64,000 bases of DNA from the NCBI GenBank assembly GCA_903911355.1, contig CAIWDD010000111.1, positions 1-64,000 of the forward strand, read 5' to 3'. This stretch comes from an uncultured Nodularia sp. Lineage in GTDB: Bacteria; Cyanobacteriota; Cyanobacteriia; Cyanobacteriales; Nostocaceae. Of the stretch, positions 39,629 through 48,443 are shown piece after piece. Both the position numbers and the translations under genes were made by a program. The stretch's first letter is position 1; every line of letters starts with the position of its first letter. The notes below the pieces were generated by a model, which was not told where the DNA came from, searched no databases, and saw only the letters and a list, made by a program, of their open reading frames with translations.

Positions 39629-39979
39629 TTACATCGGTAGAGGTTGCCAAACTTCCCCATATTGTTGCTGTAAACTTTGCCAAGCTTCAACTTGTCCGGG
39701 TTCATATTCTCCGGGTTTACCCCATTGCAAAAATAAACTTAAAGCAACTTCCTGCTTGTCGTCTAAAAATCGAATTGCATAAGTGGTAAAGTTACCTCTT
39801 TTTGCTTCACCTATTTCAAATTTCACTTGGGTAATTTTATCCATATTCAAGTGAAACTCAAATCCTTCAGTATGCATATTCGCATACTTACCTTTAGGTA
39901 ATTCAGCATAAAATAGCTTTTCTATTTTACCGCGAGCCTCCAATACAGCAGAACTGCTAGTAACAATATTGAGAATCAT
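39629..39979 (-). CDS. Conserved protein of unknown function
   Basis: This soluble protein of 116 residues reads MILNIVTSSSAVLEARGKIEKLFYAELPKGKYANMHTEGFEFHLNM in parts, followed by VKFEIGEAKRGNFTTYAIRFLDDKQEVALSLFLQWGKPGEYEPG and a Gln/Trp-rich end. The open frame extends upstream to 40102 through sequence that looks non-coding (LPLSGYPLPG from a GC-rich run), so I choose the ATG at 39979. I do not recognise the family with certainty. The regular mixed alpha/beta pattern argues that it is a real gene. Confidence 0.6.
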   Translation of the reverse strand: MILNIVTSSSAVLEARGKIEKLFYAELPKGKYANMHTEGFEFHLNMDKITQVKFEIGEAKRGNFTTYAIRFLDDKQEVALSLFLQWGKPGEYEPGQVEAWQSLQQQYGEVWQPLPM

Positions 39980-40815
39980 CAACGGAGGATTAAGGTTTGG
40001 GGGTTTGCGAGCGATCGCTCTCACGAATGTTAAGAAAGATCCGGGTAATGGATAGCCTGACAAGGGGAGGGTTAGGGTGGGGTCAAACAATAGTTGATAC
40101 ACTAATCATGACTTATCAAACATCCTCTGATAATATTCGCATATTTATGGCATTGAAAATACTGGCATTTACTAACATATTGCCTAGAATTATATCGGAA
40201 TATATTATTAAAAACGCAAAATTATTTAGGAAAATAAAAATAAATGTATATGCTAAAAATATGCCATAATGGCATGACAAGAAGACTAAAAACCTGCTAC
40301 AAAGTTGATGGTTAACTGCAGTAGTGGTCATAAATAAGGTTGCTGAAAAACATGATAATAAACATTACTGAGGTGAAGTTTTTAGGCTGATACAGGGATG
40401 AGATACTCATTTGATCAAGGAATTAAGTAGGGAAGATTAAACTTTAAATTTACTAATTGCTTGTAGTGGTAATTTTAGTACTTATTTCTCATATTCACAG
40501 GATTACAGCTTCCGTAAAAGACTTGCATTTATTTTTATCTACCTACTAATATTCTGGTTGTAATTAGAGATTATTGATAAATAAATCATCCATTGTGTAG
40601 CCTTGGGCATCCAGGAATATGGGAAATGTAAGGATACCTATCCCACAAAAAAATTGAGGATATTTTTAATTGGGAAATCCTGACAGAGAAAATATTTGAT
40701 ATTCCTATGCCAAATCACAAACAGTAAATAATGTTTAACCCTAAATCAGGCATTTACTATTCACCGAGTTTTTATTAGTCATTAATTTGACTAATGCCGT
40801 TTTGGAGGTTAGATA
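39980..40815. other. Long intergenic region upstream of the export operon
   Basis: About 830 AT-rich bases lie before the ABC transporter gene. A clear ribosome binding site TTGGAGGT lies just before the ATG at 40816. No gene, RNA or repeat is recognised in the rest. The promoter of the export operon should lie here. Confidence 0.5.
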
Positions 40816-43800
40816 ATGACAACAGTATTTTCGCCACAACATCTAGGTGAAAAACTCACTGATACTTTAGGAGAGAAGCTGACAAAACCAGAACTGCAAA
40901 GGTGCTGGGCATCTATGGAACTTGTGGAGCCGCCAGTAGCACAGCAGTTTTGGCAATCCGCAGAAATGAACCCTGGTATTTACATCATTCTGGGCGGTAA
41001 AGTCAGACTATCAGATAGTGCTGATAATTTAATTACCACTGTGTCAGCCTCATCTTCATTTGGTGAAATAACCTTGTTTCCAGAGGAAAACTTGAGTCAT
41101 TACACCGCCAGAAGCTCACAAAACCTACAACTGGGGTATCTCAGACAAGAGGTATTGCAAGAGTTGATAGACAAATATCCTCAGATGCGCGATCGCCTGT
41201 TGTGTCGTGCCCAAATGTGGGATTTACTGATGAGGTGTCGGCAAAACGGACAATTTCCCACACAACCGGGGCAATTTCAGGCCATGCTCAAAGCCTTAAC
41301 AGTGTTTGAGCGACACAACTTAGATATTGGCTGTGTAAATACACAATTTCCAGATTCCCAGTTGTGGCTGTTGTATAAAGGTCAACTGCTGGAATCCGAG
41401 GGTCAGTCTTTAGTACCAGGGCAAATCTCGACTCAACCGAATCAAGGTACATGGCAAGCCATCCAACCAACCATTGCTTATATCCTCAAAAGTTCACAGT
41501 GGGAAAAAGCACTAGAACACTGTCCAGAATTAGCTTCCTTTGTCAGTGACCGTGAAGTAGAAACCACTGTTAAGACACAATGGCAAGGGACCTCATCCCC
41601 AACAGCCAAGGTGATTCCCTTTCCCCACAGAGAACAACAGTCACAGAAAAAACCAAATCAAACACTGCCTTACTTTCCCAGCCCCAAAGTGAAAATAGGG
41701 CATTGGTGGCAACAGCTGAGTAAACGGTATCCCTTCTATGCCCAACAAAGCGCCTCCGATTGTGGCTGTGCTTGCTTAGTAATGATTGGTAAATATTGGG
41801 GTAAGCAGTTGAGTGTGAATCGCTTGCGGAATATGACCAATGTCAACCGCAGTGGTGCATCTTTACGGGCTTTAGCAGCAGTAGGGGAAAACCTGGGTTT
41901 TGCCACCCGTCCGGTCAAAGCCACCTTTGCTAAATTTGCCGAACAATCTTTACCGGCGATCGCCCATTGGGAAGGTAATCACTTTATAGTTGTTTATCAA
42001 ATCACCAAAGGAGAGGTAATTGTTGGTGACCCCGCCATTGGTCAACGCACCCTGACCAGAAGCCAATTTAACGCTGGTTGGACTGGTTATGCGTTATTAC
42101 TGCAACCTACAGAACTGCTGCAAAAAACCAAGGATGAAAACCCCGGCTTCTGGAAGTTCTTTGAGTTAGTTAAACCTCACTCTTGGGTACTGGTAGAAGT
42201 GTTCATAGCCAGTGTGCTGATGCAAATATTTGGACTAGTAACGCCGGTATTCACCCAGTTATTACTAGATAGAGTGTTGGTGCAGCGCAGCATTCCCACC
42301 TTAAACGCCGTTGGTGTGGGGATGATTGTATTTGGTTTGTTTAGTATTGCCATGAATGCAGTCCGACAATATCTTTTAGACCATACAGCCAATCGGGTGA
42401 GCATCTCCCTAGTTGTAGGTTTTATTAAACATACCTTCCGCTTACCCCTGGCTTATTTCGAGTCCCGTTATGTGGGGGATATTATTTCTCGGATTCAAGA
42501 AAACCAAAAAATTCAGCGCTTCCTCACGGGTGAGACTCTCTCAATCATCCTGGATATGCTGACACTAGTTATCTATCTAAGCATCATGTTCTGGTATAGC
42601 TGGAGTATGACTGTCTTCGTACTATTGACAGTACCACCATTTTTTATTCTGGCACTGGCTAGCACAAGTATTTTGCGTCGCATTTCCAGAGAAGTGTTCA
42701 ATGCGGGAGCCAAAGAAAATAGTTATCTTATAGAATCTCTCACAGGTATTCGTACAGTGCGCTCCTTAGCCATTGAACAGACAGTACGCTGGCGTTGGGA
42801 AGAGCTGCTGCATGATTTGGTGAAAAAAGGCTTTAATGCTCAAGTGGTTGGTAACCGCTTGCAAATTATGAGTGGCGTTATTCAAACCTTTGTGAATGCT
42901 TCCTTGATGTGGTTTGGTGCTTGGCAAGTTATTCAAGGGGAACTAACTATGGGGCAATTAGTAGCTTTCAATATGTTAGTGGGTAATGTTTTGAGTCCTT
43001 TTCAACGGCTATCAATGCTGTGGAATGAATTGCAGGAAATTATCATTTCTACAGAACGGATTAATGATGTTTTAGATGCACAACCAGAAGAGGACTTGCA
43101 AAGTCAAAACCGCCGGCCTTTAGGGATACTGCGCGGGCATATTTGCTTTGATAATGTTGCCTTTCGTTACCATGCCGAAAGTCAGACTAACGTCCTAGAA
43201 AATATCAACTTTGAAATTCAGCCAGAGCAAATGGTGGCTTTGGTGGGGCGCAGTGGTTCGGGAAAAACTACACTCAGCAAGTTAATTTTGGGTTTATATC
43301 CACCCACAGATGGCAAGATTCTGATTGACGGATGTGATATTACTAATATGGCGCTGCGATCGCTGCGTTCTCAAATAGGTGTAGTAGACCAAGACACCTT
43401 TTTATTTGGTGGTACGATTCGAGAAAATATTAGTATTGCTCACCCAGAAGCGACCTTAGAAGAGATTATTGCAGCTGCACAATTAGCGGGTGCAGATGAA
43501 TTTATTCAGAAGTTACCAATGGGCTATGAATCCCAAATTGGTGAAAGTGGCGGAATGCTTTCCGGTGGACAACGCCAACGCCTAGCTATTGCTCGGGCTT
43601 TACTTGGTAACCCCCGGTTATTACTCTTTGATGAAGCCACCAGTCACCTAGACTCGGAATCAGAGCGGATTATTCAGAATAACCTCAAAACCATACTCAA
43701 AGGGCGTACCAGTGTGATTATTGCTCATCGCCTGTCCACAGTCCGCAATGCAGATTTAATTTTGGTTTTAGACCGCGGTGTGTTAGTAGAAAGCGGTACT

Positions 43801-43872
43801 CATGATCAATTAATCGCCAAAAAAGGACATTACTACTATCTCAATCAACAACAACTAGCTCAAGTAGTTTAA
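40816..43872 (+). CDS. Peptidase-containing ABC transporter with cNMP-binding-like domain
   Basis: This 1018-residue protein combines four parts. There is a cyclic-nucleotide-binding-like domain at the N-terminus (about 45-150, PGIYIILGGKVRLSDSADN and SSFGEITLFPEE). A C39 double-glycine peptidase domain follows (about 303-440) with Cys316 in QQSASDCGCACLVMIGKYWG, His in HWEGNHFIVVY and Asp in VGDPAIG. Six membrane helices span about 455-730. The ATPase has Walker A GRSGSGKTT (about 811), signature LSGGQRQRL (about 915) and Walker B LLLFDEATS. It should cut GG leaders and export the cores as a homodimer in the inner membrane. It heads an operon with the HlyD- and SurA-like genes; precursor genes lie downstream. 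Confidence 0.94.
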   Translation: MTTVFSPQHLGEKLTDTLGEKLTKPELQRCWASMELVEPPVAQQFWQSAEMNPGIYIILGGKVRLSDSADNLITTVSASSSFGEITLFPEENLSHYTARSSQNLQLGYLRQEVLQELIDKYPQMRDRLLCRAQMWDLLMRCRQNGQFPTQPGQFQAMLKALTVFERHNLDIGCVNTQFPDSQLWLLYKGQLLESEGQSLVPGQISTQPNQGTWQAIQPTIAYILKSSQWEKALEHCPELASFVSDREVETTVKTQWQGTSSPTAKVIPFPHREQQSQKKPNQTLPYFPSPKVKIGHWWQQLSKRYPFYAQQSASDCGCACLVMIGKYWGKQLSVNRLRNMTNVNRSGASLRALAAVGENLGFATRPVKATFAKFAEQSLPAIAHWEGNHFIVVYQITKGEVIVGDPAIGQRTLTRSQFNAGWTGYALLLQPTELLQKTKDENPGFWKFFELVKPHSWVLVEVFIASVLMQIFGLVTPVFTQLLLDRVLVQRSIPTLNAVGVGMIVFGLFSIAMNAVRQYLLDHTANRVSISLVVGFIKHTFRLPLAYFESRYVGDIISRIQENQKIQRFLTGETLSIILDMLTLVIYLSIMFWYSWSMTVFVLLTVPPFFILALASTSILRRISREVFNAGAKENSYLIESLTGIRTVRSLAIEQTVRWRWEELLHDLVKKGFNAQVVGNRLQIMSGVIQTFVNASLMWFGAWQVIQGELTMGQLVAFNMLVGNVLSPFQRLSMLWNELQEIIISTERINDVLDAQPEEDLQSQNRRPLGILRGHICFDNVAFRYHAESQTNVLENINFEIQPEQMVALVGRSGSGKTTLSKLILGLYPPTDGKILIDGCDITNMALRSLRSQIGVVDQDTFLFGGTIRENISIAHPEATLEEIIAAAQLAGADEFIQKLPMGYESQIGESGGMLSGGQRQRLAIARALLGNPRLLLFDEATSHLDSESERIIQNNLKTILKGRTSVIIAHRLSTVRNADLILVLDRGVLVESGTHDQLIAKKGHYYYLNQQQLAQVV

Positions 43873-43915
43873 GTTGCTCCGGTTTTTGCATTGGACTATA
43901 CAAAAGGTGCGGAGT

Positions 43916-43935
43916 CATTAGACATTAGACATTAG
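43916..43935. repeat. Short tandem repeat CATTAGA
   Basis: CATTAGACATTAGACATTAG between the transporter and HlyD genes, followed by CCCAATTCCCAATTTCC. These heptanucleotide repeats are common in Nostocales intergenic DNA. Confidence 0.7.
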
Positions 43936-43967
43936 TCAGTTCCCAATTCCCAATTTCCTATGAAACT

Positions 43968-45521
43968 ATGCCTTACACTTCTCCCAATTCTTCATCTGCA
44001 CTTCTGAAACAAGAAGAGGATGACTATAAACTTTATATTCAACCCCAAGAAGAAACCACTCAATCTCACGAGCCGATTCCAGAAGGTAATACTCAGGATT
44101 TATATTATGGTACTGAGGAGTTACTAGATGCCTTACCAAAGGTGTGGACTCGTGGTGTGTTGTATGTATTGGTGGGTTTTGGCGCTTTAGCTTTACCCTG
44201 GGCGACTCTCTCGAAAGTAGATGAAACTGGTAGCGCCAGAGGACGTATAGAGCCTCAAGGTGCAACACAAAAATTAGACTCCCAATCCGTGGGGAATGTC
44301 ACAGCTGTTAAGGTGACAGAAGGTGATAGTGTAACGGTGGGACAGGTATTATTAGAACTTGATTCTGAGATTTTGCAGACTGAACTTCAGCAAGCTGAGG
44401 CTAAACTCTCAGCACTGTTAAACCAAGAAGCGCAGTTTGACGTACTGAGAAATCAACTGCAGTTAACACTAAGTATTCAGAAACAACAAAATCAGTTTCA
44501 AGCCTTAGAGAAAATGTCCCAAGTTAACCAGGCAAAACAAAACCTTGGTTACAAACAAAGTATTTATAACCTACAAAAGTTAGAAAAACAAGCATTACTC
44601 AGTCAGGTACAGCAGCAGGTTCAAACTGCTCAAAAGGAGGAACAGTCAGCTTATAAGCGTTTGAGTATAGATGCTCGGCAAGTCCAGCGTTTTGAGCAAC
44701 TTTTGAACGATGGGGCGGTTCCCCTCAATCAAGTTGACCAGGTTAAAAAAGAAGAACAGGAAAGCCGACGCATTTATACCAGGGCGGAATCTGATGTCAA
44801 ACAGGCACAATTACGCTTGACTGAAGAAATGAGTCGCTATGAGGCGACGATGAATCAGTTACAGTCTGATATCGAGCAAGCAAAACATCAACTGCAAGGG
44901 GAAGAAAACAGCTATCAAAGTTTACTACAAACTGGTAAGTTGGCTGTGCTGAAATATCAAGAACAACTTAAAGACCTAGAAACCCAAGTTGCTAATTTAC
45001 AATTGGAAATTACTCAAACTAACAGCAAAATTAAGTCGTTGAATCTACAAATGCAGCAACGAGTGGTGCGATCGCCTGTGGATGGGGTAATTTTTGAGTT
45101 ACCAGTCTCTAAGCCAGGGGAGGTAGTACAAGTTGGTCAGAGAATTGCTGACATTGCCCCTGAAAATACTGCCATCATCCTCAAAGCTCATATGCCAGTG
45201 CAAGATAGTGGCTTCTTAAATGTGGGAATGCCAGTCAAAATCAAGTTTGATGCCTATTCATTCCAGGAATATGGCATTATCCAAGGTCAAGTTTCTCGGA
45301 TTTCTCCCAATTCTAAAATGACTCAAACGGCAACAGGAAATATAGAAACCTATGAGTTAGAAATCACTTTAGAACAGAACTATATCGAAAGGGACGGAGA
45401 ACGTATTCCATTAACCCCGGGTCAAACAGCAAATGCTGAAGTTATTATACGTCAGCGCCGGGTGATTGATTTTGTTTTAGATCCGTTCAAGAAGTTACAC
45501 AAAAATGGTTTAGAGCTTTAA
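43968..45521 (+). CDS. HlyD-family secretion adaptor
   Basis: This 517-residue membrane-fusion protein has a cytosolic N-terminus of about 60 residues, a transmembrane helix (about 63-80, GVLYVLVGFGALALPWA), a biotinyl-lipoyl-like half (SVGNVTAVKVTEGDSVTVGQVLLEL), a long alpha-helical coiled coil (about 135-360) and the closing lipoyl half with VVRSPVDGVIFELPVSKPGEVVQVGQ. The C-terminal beta-barrel ends in PLTPGQTANAEVIIRQRR. It should bridge the ABC transporter to an outer-membrane channel such as TolC. It lies about 95 bases downstream of the transporter gene and 23 bases upstream of the SurA-like gene. Confidence 0.93.
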   Translation: MPYTSPNSSSALLKQEEDDYKLYIQPQEETTQSHEPIPEGNTQDLYYGTEELLDALPKVWTRGVLYVLVGFGALALPWATLSKVDETGSARGRIEPQGATQKLDSQSVGNVTAVKVTEGDSVTVGQVLLELDSEILQTELQQAEAKLSALLNQEAQFDVLRNQLQLTLSIQKQQNQFQALEKMSQVNQAKQNLGYKQSIYNLQKLEKQALLSQVQQQVQTAQKEEQSAYKRLSIDARQVQRFEQLLNDGAVPLNQVDQVKKEEQESRRIYTRAESDVKQAQLRLTEEMSRYEATMNQLQSDIEQAKHQLQGEENSYQSLLQTGKLAVLKYQEQLKDLETQVANLQLEITQTNSKIKSLNLQMQQRVVRSPVDGVIFELPVSKPGEVVQVGQRIADIAPENTAIILKAHMPVQDSGFLNVGMPVKIKFDAYSFQEYGIIQGQVSRISPNSKMTQTATGNIETYELEITLEQNYIERDGERIPLTPGQTANAEVIIRQRRVIDFVLDPFKKLHKNGLEL

Positions 45522-45544
45522 TAGTTTACTTCGGGGATTGTGTC

Positions 45545-46324
45545 ATGCCTCAAATTATCAATATTTCCACTGCAGATATTATTCACAGACTCAAATTATC
45601 GTCTCAAGTTCCTGGTCTGGTAGAGGCGATCGCCTCTCAAAAAATCATTCAGGAGGTTGCTCAAAAAGCACAAATCACTGTGACACCCGAAGAAGTTCAG
45701 CAACAAGGGGATAATCTCCGTTTAGCAAATAAGCTTGTCAAAGCTCAAGATACATTGACATGGCTAGAGAAACACCATCTTTCTGTGAATGAGTTTGAAG
45801 AATCAGTATATAACAAAATCCTGGCTCAGAAGGTAGCAGATCATCTATTTAGTTCTCAAGTTGAACAGTTCTTTTATCAACACCAACTAGATTATGTAGT
45901 GGCCATTACCTATGAAATCATTTTTGATGATAAAGACTTGGCGTTAGAAATGTTTTATGCGCTGGAAGAGGGAGAAACCAGCTTTCCAGAAATCGCTCGC
46001 CTATATATCTCAGACCCAGAGCTTCGCAGTACTTATGGATACCAAGGAAGGCGACACCGCAAAGATTTTCGCCCGGAGATTGCTGCATCTGTATTTGCTG
46101 CAACTCCACCACAGGTGATTAAGCCCATTGGGACTGTAAAAGGAGTGTATTTAATTTGGGTAGAAGAAATTAGTCAACCCCAATTAGATGAGCAGTTACG
46201 CGAAAAAATTATTACAGAATTATTCAATGGTTGGTTAAAGCAACAACTGGAGTGTATGCAAATAATTACTCATCTGGATTCCCAGAGCTTACAGCCTCAG
46301 AAAGAATTACTCAAGCAGTCTTAA
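45545..46324 (+). CDS. SurA/parvulin-like peptidyl-prolyl isomerase
   Basis: This 259-residue protein has a SurA-like helical N-terminus (about 1-115) and a degenerate PpiC parvulin domain (about 118-215) with FEDKDLA-like start, EGETSFPEIARLYISDPELRSTYGYQGRR, and VIKPIGTVKGVYLIWVEEI. No signal peptide is visible, so it may work in the cytosol on precursors before export, or be carried with the complex. Similar SurA-like genes accompany HlyD and C39-ABC genes in many cyanobacterial peptide export clusters, which supports a role in handling the precursor peptides. Confidence 0.85.
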   Translation: MPQIINISTADIIHRLKLSSQVPGLVEAIASQKIIQEVAQKAQITVTPEEVQQQGDNLRLANKLVKAQDTLTWLEKHHLSVNEFEESVYNKILAQKVADHLFSSQVEQFFYQHQLDYVVAITYEIIFDDKDLALEMFYALEEGETSFPEIARLYISDPELRSTYGYQGRRHRKDFRPEIAASVFAATPPQVIKPIGTVKGVYLIWVEEISQPQLDEQLREKIITELFNGWLKQQLECMQIITHLDSQSLQPQKELLKQS

Positions 46325-46404
46325 TTTATGGGCGTTGCTAATTGGAAATCTGAAATATCCTTAATTTTTCATTGGTAAAATATTTGATTTATCTCACCCC
46401 CAGC

Positions 46405-46429
46405 CCCGCTCCTTAGCAAGAAGAGCGGG
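46405..46429 (+). terminator. Hairpin after the SurA-like gene
   Basis: CCCGCTC-11-base loop-GAGCGGG, about 80 bases past the SurA-like stop. It may separate the export operon from the precursor genes. The loop is long and no T-run follows. Confidence 0.45.
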
Positions 46430-46460
46430 TAATCTCCTATCATTTAAATTCCCTAAATAT

Positions 46461-46516
46461 CCCCGACTTCAGCCACAATCTTCTGAGTTGATAACAGATG
46501 ATTATAGAAGTCGGGG
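46461..46516. repeat. CCCCGACTTC / GAAGTCGGGG palindrome
   Basis: CCCCGACTTC at 46461-46470 and its exact complement GAAGTCGGGG at 46507-46516 flank a 36-base spacer. It is the same inverted core as the tandem repeats at 1-146, in reversed order, so the element is dispersed in the genome. Confidence 0.7.
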
Positions 46517-46691
46517 TTCTGACTTAATTATGGCAGTCAATAGTTAATTAATAGGAACAATAAAATCAATTTCGTTCATGAAATAGCATTGCATGAGTTA
46601 TTACATCATCTGGTTAGTCCGCTATATTAGAAACATAACCGAAGGCAATAAATCGGTTAGGTATCAAACAACAACTCGTGGGAGAATATCC

Positions 46692-46952
46692 ATGATTATT
46701 TCCGATTTAAATATTTTAGAAACAGTTAACGCGGAAAATGTGATTGGCGGTTGTGGCTACAAGGATGAATATGGTAAAAAGCCCAAATATCAGCCAACTA
46801 AGTATGATAAAAAGCCCAAATGTTATGAACCACCCAAGTCTTATGATCCATGTGAGACAGTATGCTATGAAAAATGTGATGAAAAGGGTAAAAAGGAAGA
46901 GCCTAGAGTATATATCACAAAGTGCAAACCTTCAGATAGCTATGACTCTTAG
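46692..46952 (+). CDS. Double-glycine leader precursor peptide 1 (Cys-rich core)
   Basis: This 86-residue peptide has a 20-residue leader, MIISDLNILETVNAENVIGG, and a predicted 66-residue core after GG. The core begins with Cys and contains six cysteines (CGYK, PKCYEP, DPCETVCYEKCDEK, TKCKPS). It is strikingly rich in Lys, Tyr and Pro, with repeating KKPKY/KPKCYEPPKSYDP units. The frame is open upstream to 46593, but GGAGA seven bases before 46692 and the leader itself fix this start. The adjacent C39 transporter is the expected processing enzyme. Three disulfides, or a metal-binding core, are possible (inference). It matches no peptide family I can name. Confidence 0.85.
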   Translation: MIISDLNILETVNAENVIGGCGYKDEYGKKPKYQPTKYDKKPKCYEPPKSYDPCETVCYEKCDEKGKKEEPRVYITKCKPSDSYDS

Positions 46953-47476
46953 GCTTATTTATAGCCTTAACTAAAGACCAACAGAATCCATTCATGTTCT
47001 CAGGGGCTCTCAGCGATTATTACGTTGATGCTATATATGAGAATACTTACAACCGAATTTAGTTAGTTTCCCTGTATTTCTCCAATTGAAATCAGGTAGT
47101 GAGAAGGTCGCTGGAATTGTTTAAAAAGCATTCTAGCGATTTTTTATTGATTTAATGTTCTTATTTCCATGGATATTACAGAGAGTTTAAAAGCCAATAC
47201 TTGCATGATCAATACCATTCATAATATTTGATTTTAGAGATGAAATAGCGGGCTTATATGAGTGTTTATTCCACAATCAAATTAGTATATAAGCAAGAGT
47301 TGCTTCTAGCTATCAATTGAGTTACAATTAATAATTAAATGAATTATTTTTAGCAGAAATAAAATAAAAAGCTATTCTTTTTCTGGAAAATATTAGCTAT
47401 ATTCTAAATATAGCCAAGCGGAACTTGGTTATACAAAACAATTCTCAACCCAGCGAAAAAATTCTAGGAAAGGCTC
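46953..47476. other. Intergenic region between precursors 1 and 2
   Basis: About 520 very AT-rich bases. The 10-mer ATGAAATAGC at 47240-47249 also occurs at 46578-46587 upstream of precursor 1, in both cases followed by ATGAGT within about 10 bases, so a regulatory or leader segment may have been duplicated. TATATAAG lies near 47287. No other gene is seen. Confidence 0.4.
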
Positions 47477-47791
47477 ATGATTATTTCTGACTTAAATATT
47501 TTAGAAGCTGTTGACGGTTCTGCTGTTGTTGGTGGTGATGGCGGTTTCCACATCTACAACAATAAGTTGGAAAAAATTGACAGTAAAGTAAATGTTGATA
47601 TTCGTAAGAAACTTGACGTACAACTTGATATTCACGGTAACTTTGGTGATGCTCAAGCAGTAGCTCAAGCATATGGTCACAATACCGATGCTGAAACTAT
47701 CACTTTTGCAGAAGTACATGAAGGTATTTCGTCTAATGCTGCTTCCCGTTCAACCGCAGCAGCTCTCAGAGAACCTAAGAAGAAGTACTAA
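47477..47791 (+). CDS. Double-glycine leader precursor peptide 2
   Basis: This 104-residue peptide has the leader MIISDLNILEAVDGSAVVGG, nearly identical to that of precursor 1 also at the DNA level, and a predicted 84-residue core without cysteine. The core has an early charged part (NNKLEKIDSKVNVDIRKKLDVQ), then AQAVAQAYGHNTDAETITFAE and a Ser/Ala-rich tail (NAASRSTAAALREPKKKY). The ribosome binding site AGGAAAGG lies just upstream. The core resembles in style other cyanobacterial GG-leader proteins with DAxGxNT-type and Ser/Ala repeats. Function unknown; it is likely a secreted peptide or matrix component. Confidence 0.85.
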   Translation: MIISDLNILEAVDGSAVVGGDGGFHIYNNKLEKIDSKVNVDIRKKLDVQLDIHGNFGDAQAVAQAYGHNTDAETITFAEVHEGISSNAASRSTAAALREPKKKY

Positions 47792-47948
47792 GTCCAAATT
47801 ACCAAAGATATAGATTATTTCTTTGACAGAATTTGACCGCAGAAGCAGGAGCAATTAACGAATTACCAATAAATATGGAAGTTAGTTTGCACCTCTTCTG
47901 CTTCTGTGGTCTTTACTCATTTATTTACTGAGAGTAGATAATCAGATT

Positions 47949-48140
47949 ATGCCTCGTTATCAAGTTATAGTCAAACGTATAGTCTCACCGGATGGACAGA
48001 TAATTGGTGAGGCTAAAAGTGTGGTTTCAGCATCGCCCAATAGTGAAAGTGAAGTTGTTCAAACCACTGCGGTAAAAGTTTCTGCTGGTAGCAGTTCTAG
48101 TAGTTCTGCAACATCCGCTCAAGTTAGATTAGTGCGGTGA
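47949..48140 (+). CDS. Small conserved-looking protein, Ser-rich tail
   Basis: This 63-residue protein reads MPRYQVIVKRIVSPDGQIIGEAKSVV, then an acidic/Ser segment and a run of serines (SAGSSSSSSATSAQVRLVR). It lacks a GG leader, so it is not an obvious substrate of the transporter. The amphipathic beta-strand start with clear third-codon bias and the position inside the precursor region suggest a real gene with a role in the locus. I do not recognise the family. A purine-rich GAGAGTAGA precedes the ATG. Confidence 0.6.
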   Translation: MPRYQVIVKRIVSPDGQIIGEAKSVVSASPNSESEVVQTTAVKVSAGSSSSSSATSAQVRLVR

Positions 48141-48189
48141 ACAAAATCAAGTAGAAACAGAGATAATTTTTCAGATAAATACTAATTGT

Positions 48190-48215
48190 CCCATGCTTAT
48201 GATGCGTGGGATTTT
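48190..48215 (+). terminator. Terminator hairpin after the 63-residue protein gene
   Basis: CCCATGC-7-base loop-GCGTGGG followed by ATTTT about 50 bases past the stop codon at 48140. A second perfect stem, TACCCCAC-tct-GTGGGGTA, lies at 48241-48259. Together they probably end transcription of the plus-strand precursors before the opposite-strand precursor 3. Confidence 0.7.
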
Positions 48216-48240
48216 CCATATAAAGTCTTTTTATAAGTAG

Positions 48241-48259
48241 TACCCCACTCTGTGGGGTA
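48241..48259. repeat. TACCCCAC perfect hairpin
   Basis: A perfect 8-bp inverted repeat with a TCT loop lies between convergent small genes. It is possibly the terminator for the minus-strand precursor 3, which ends at 48444. The rest of 48260-48443 shows no gene. Confidence 0.55.
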
Positions 48260-48443
48260 TTACCAGAAATTGCAGATAAAAAAATAAAAAATAGACAGTT
48301 ACAGCACTTTCCAAGTGAATAGAGTACACACCTTAATATCATAAATCTTGTGGGTTGGGCATCGCGCCCTTTTGTACCTAACTCAGATGAAAAGCGCTGT
48401 AAAAAGTTTCTTTGGAGTTAAAAGCTTACCAATCTAGATATTT

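Noticed and set aside
39980-40102. Upstream extension of the unknown gene at 39629
   Set aside because: It reads GC-rich intergenic sequence (LPLSGYPLPG) without coding character.
46593-46691. N-terminal extension of precursor 1 (MSYYIIWLVRY...)
   Set aside because: The GG leader with its own ribosome binding site starts at 46692, and the extension has no equivalent in precursors 2 and 3.
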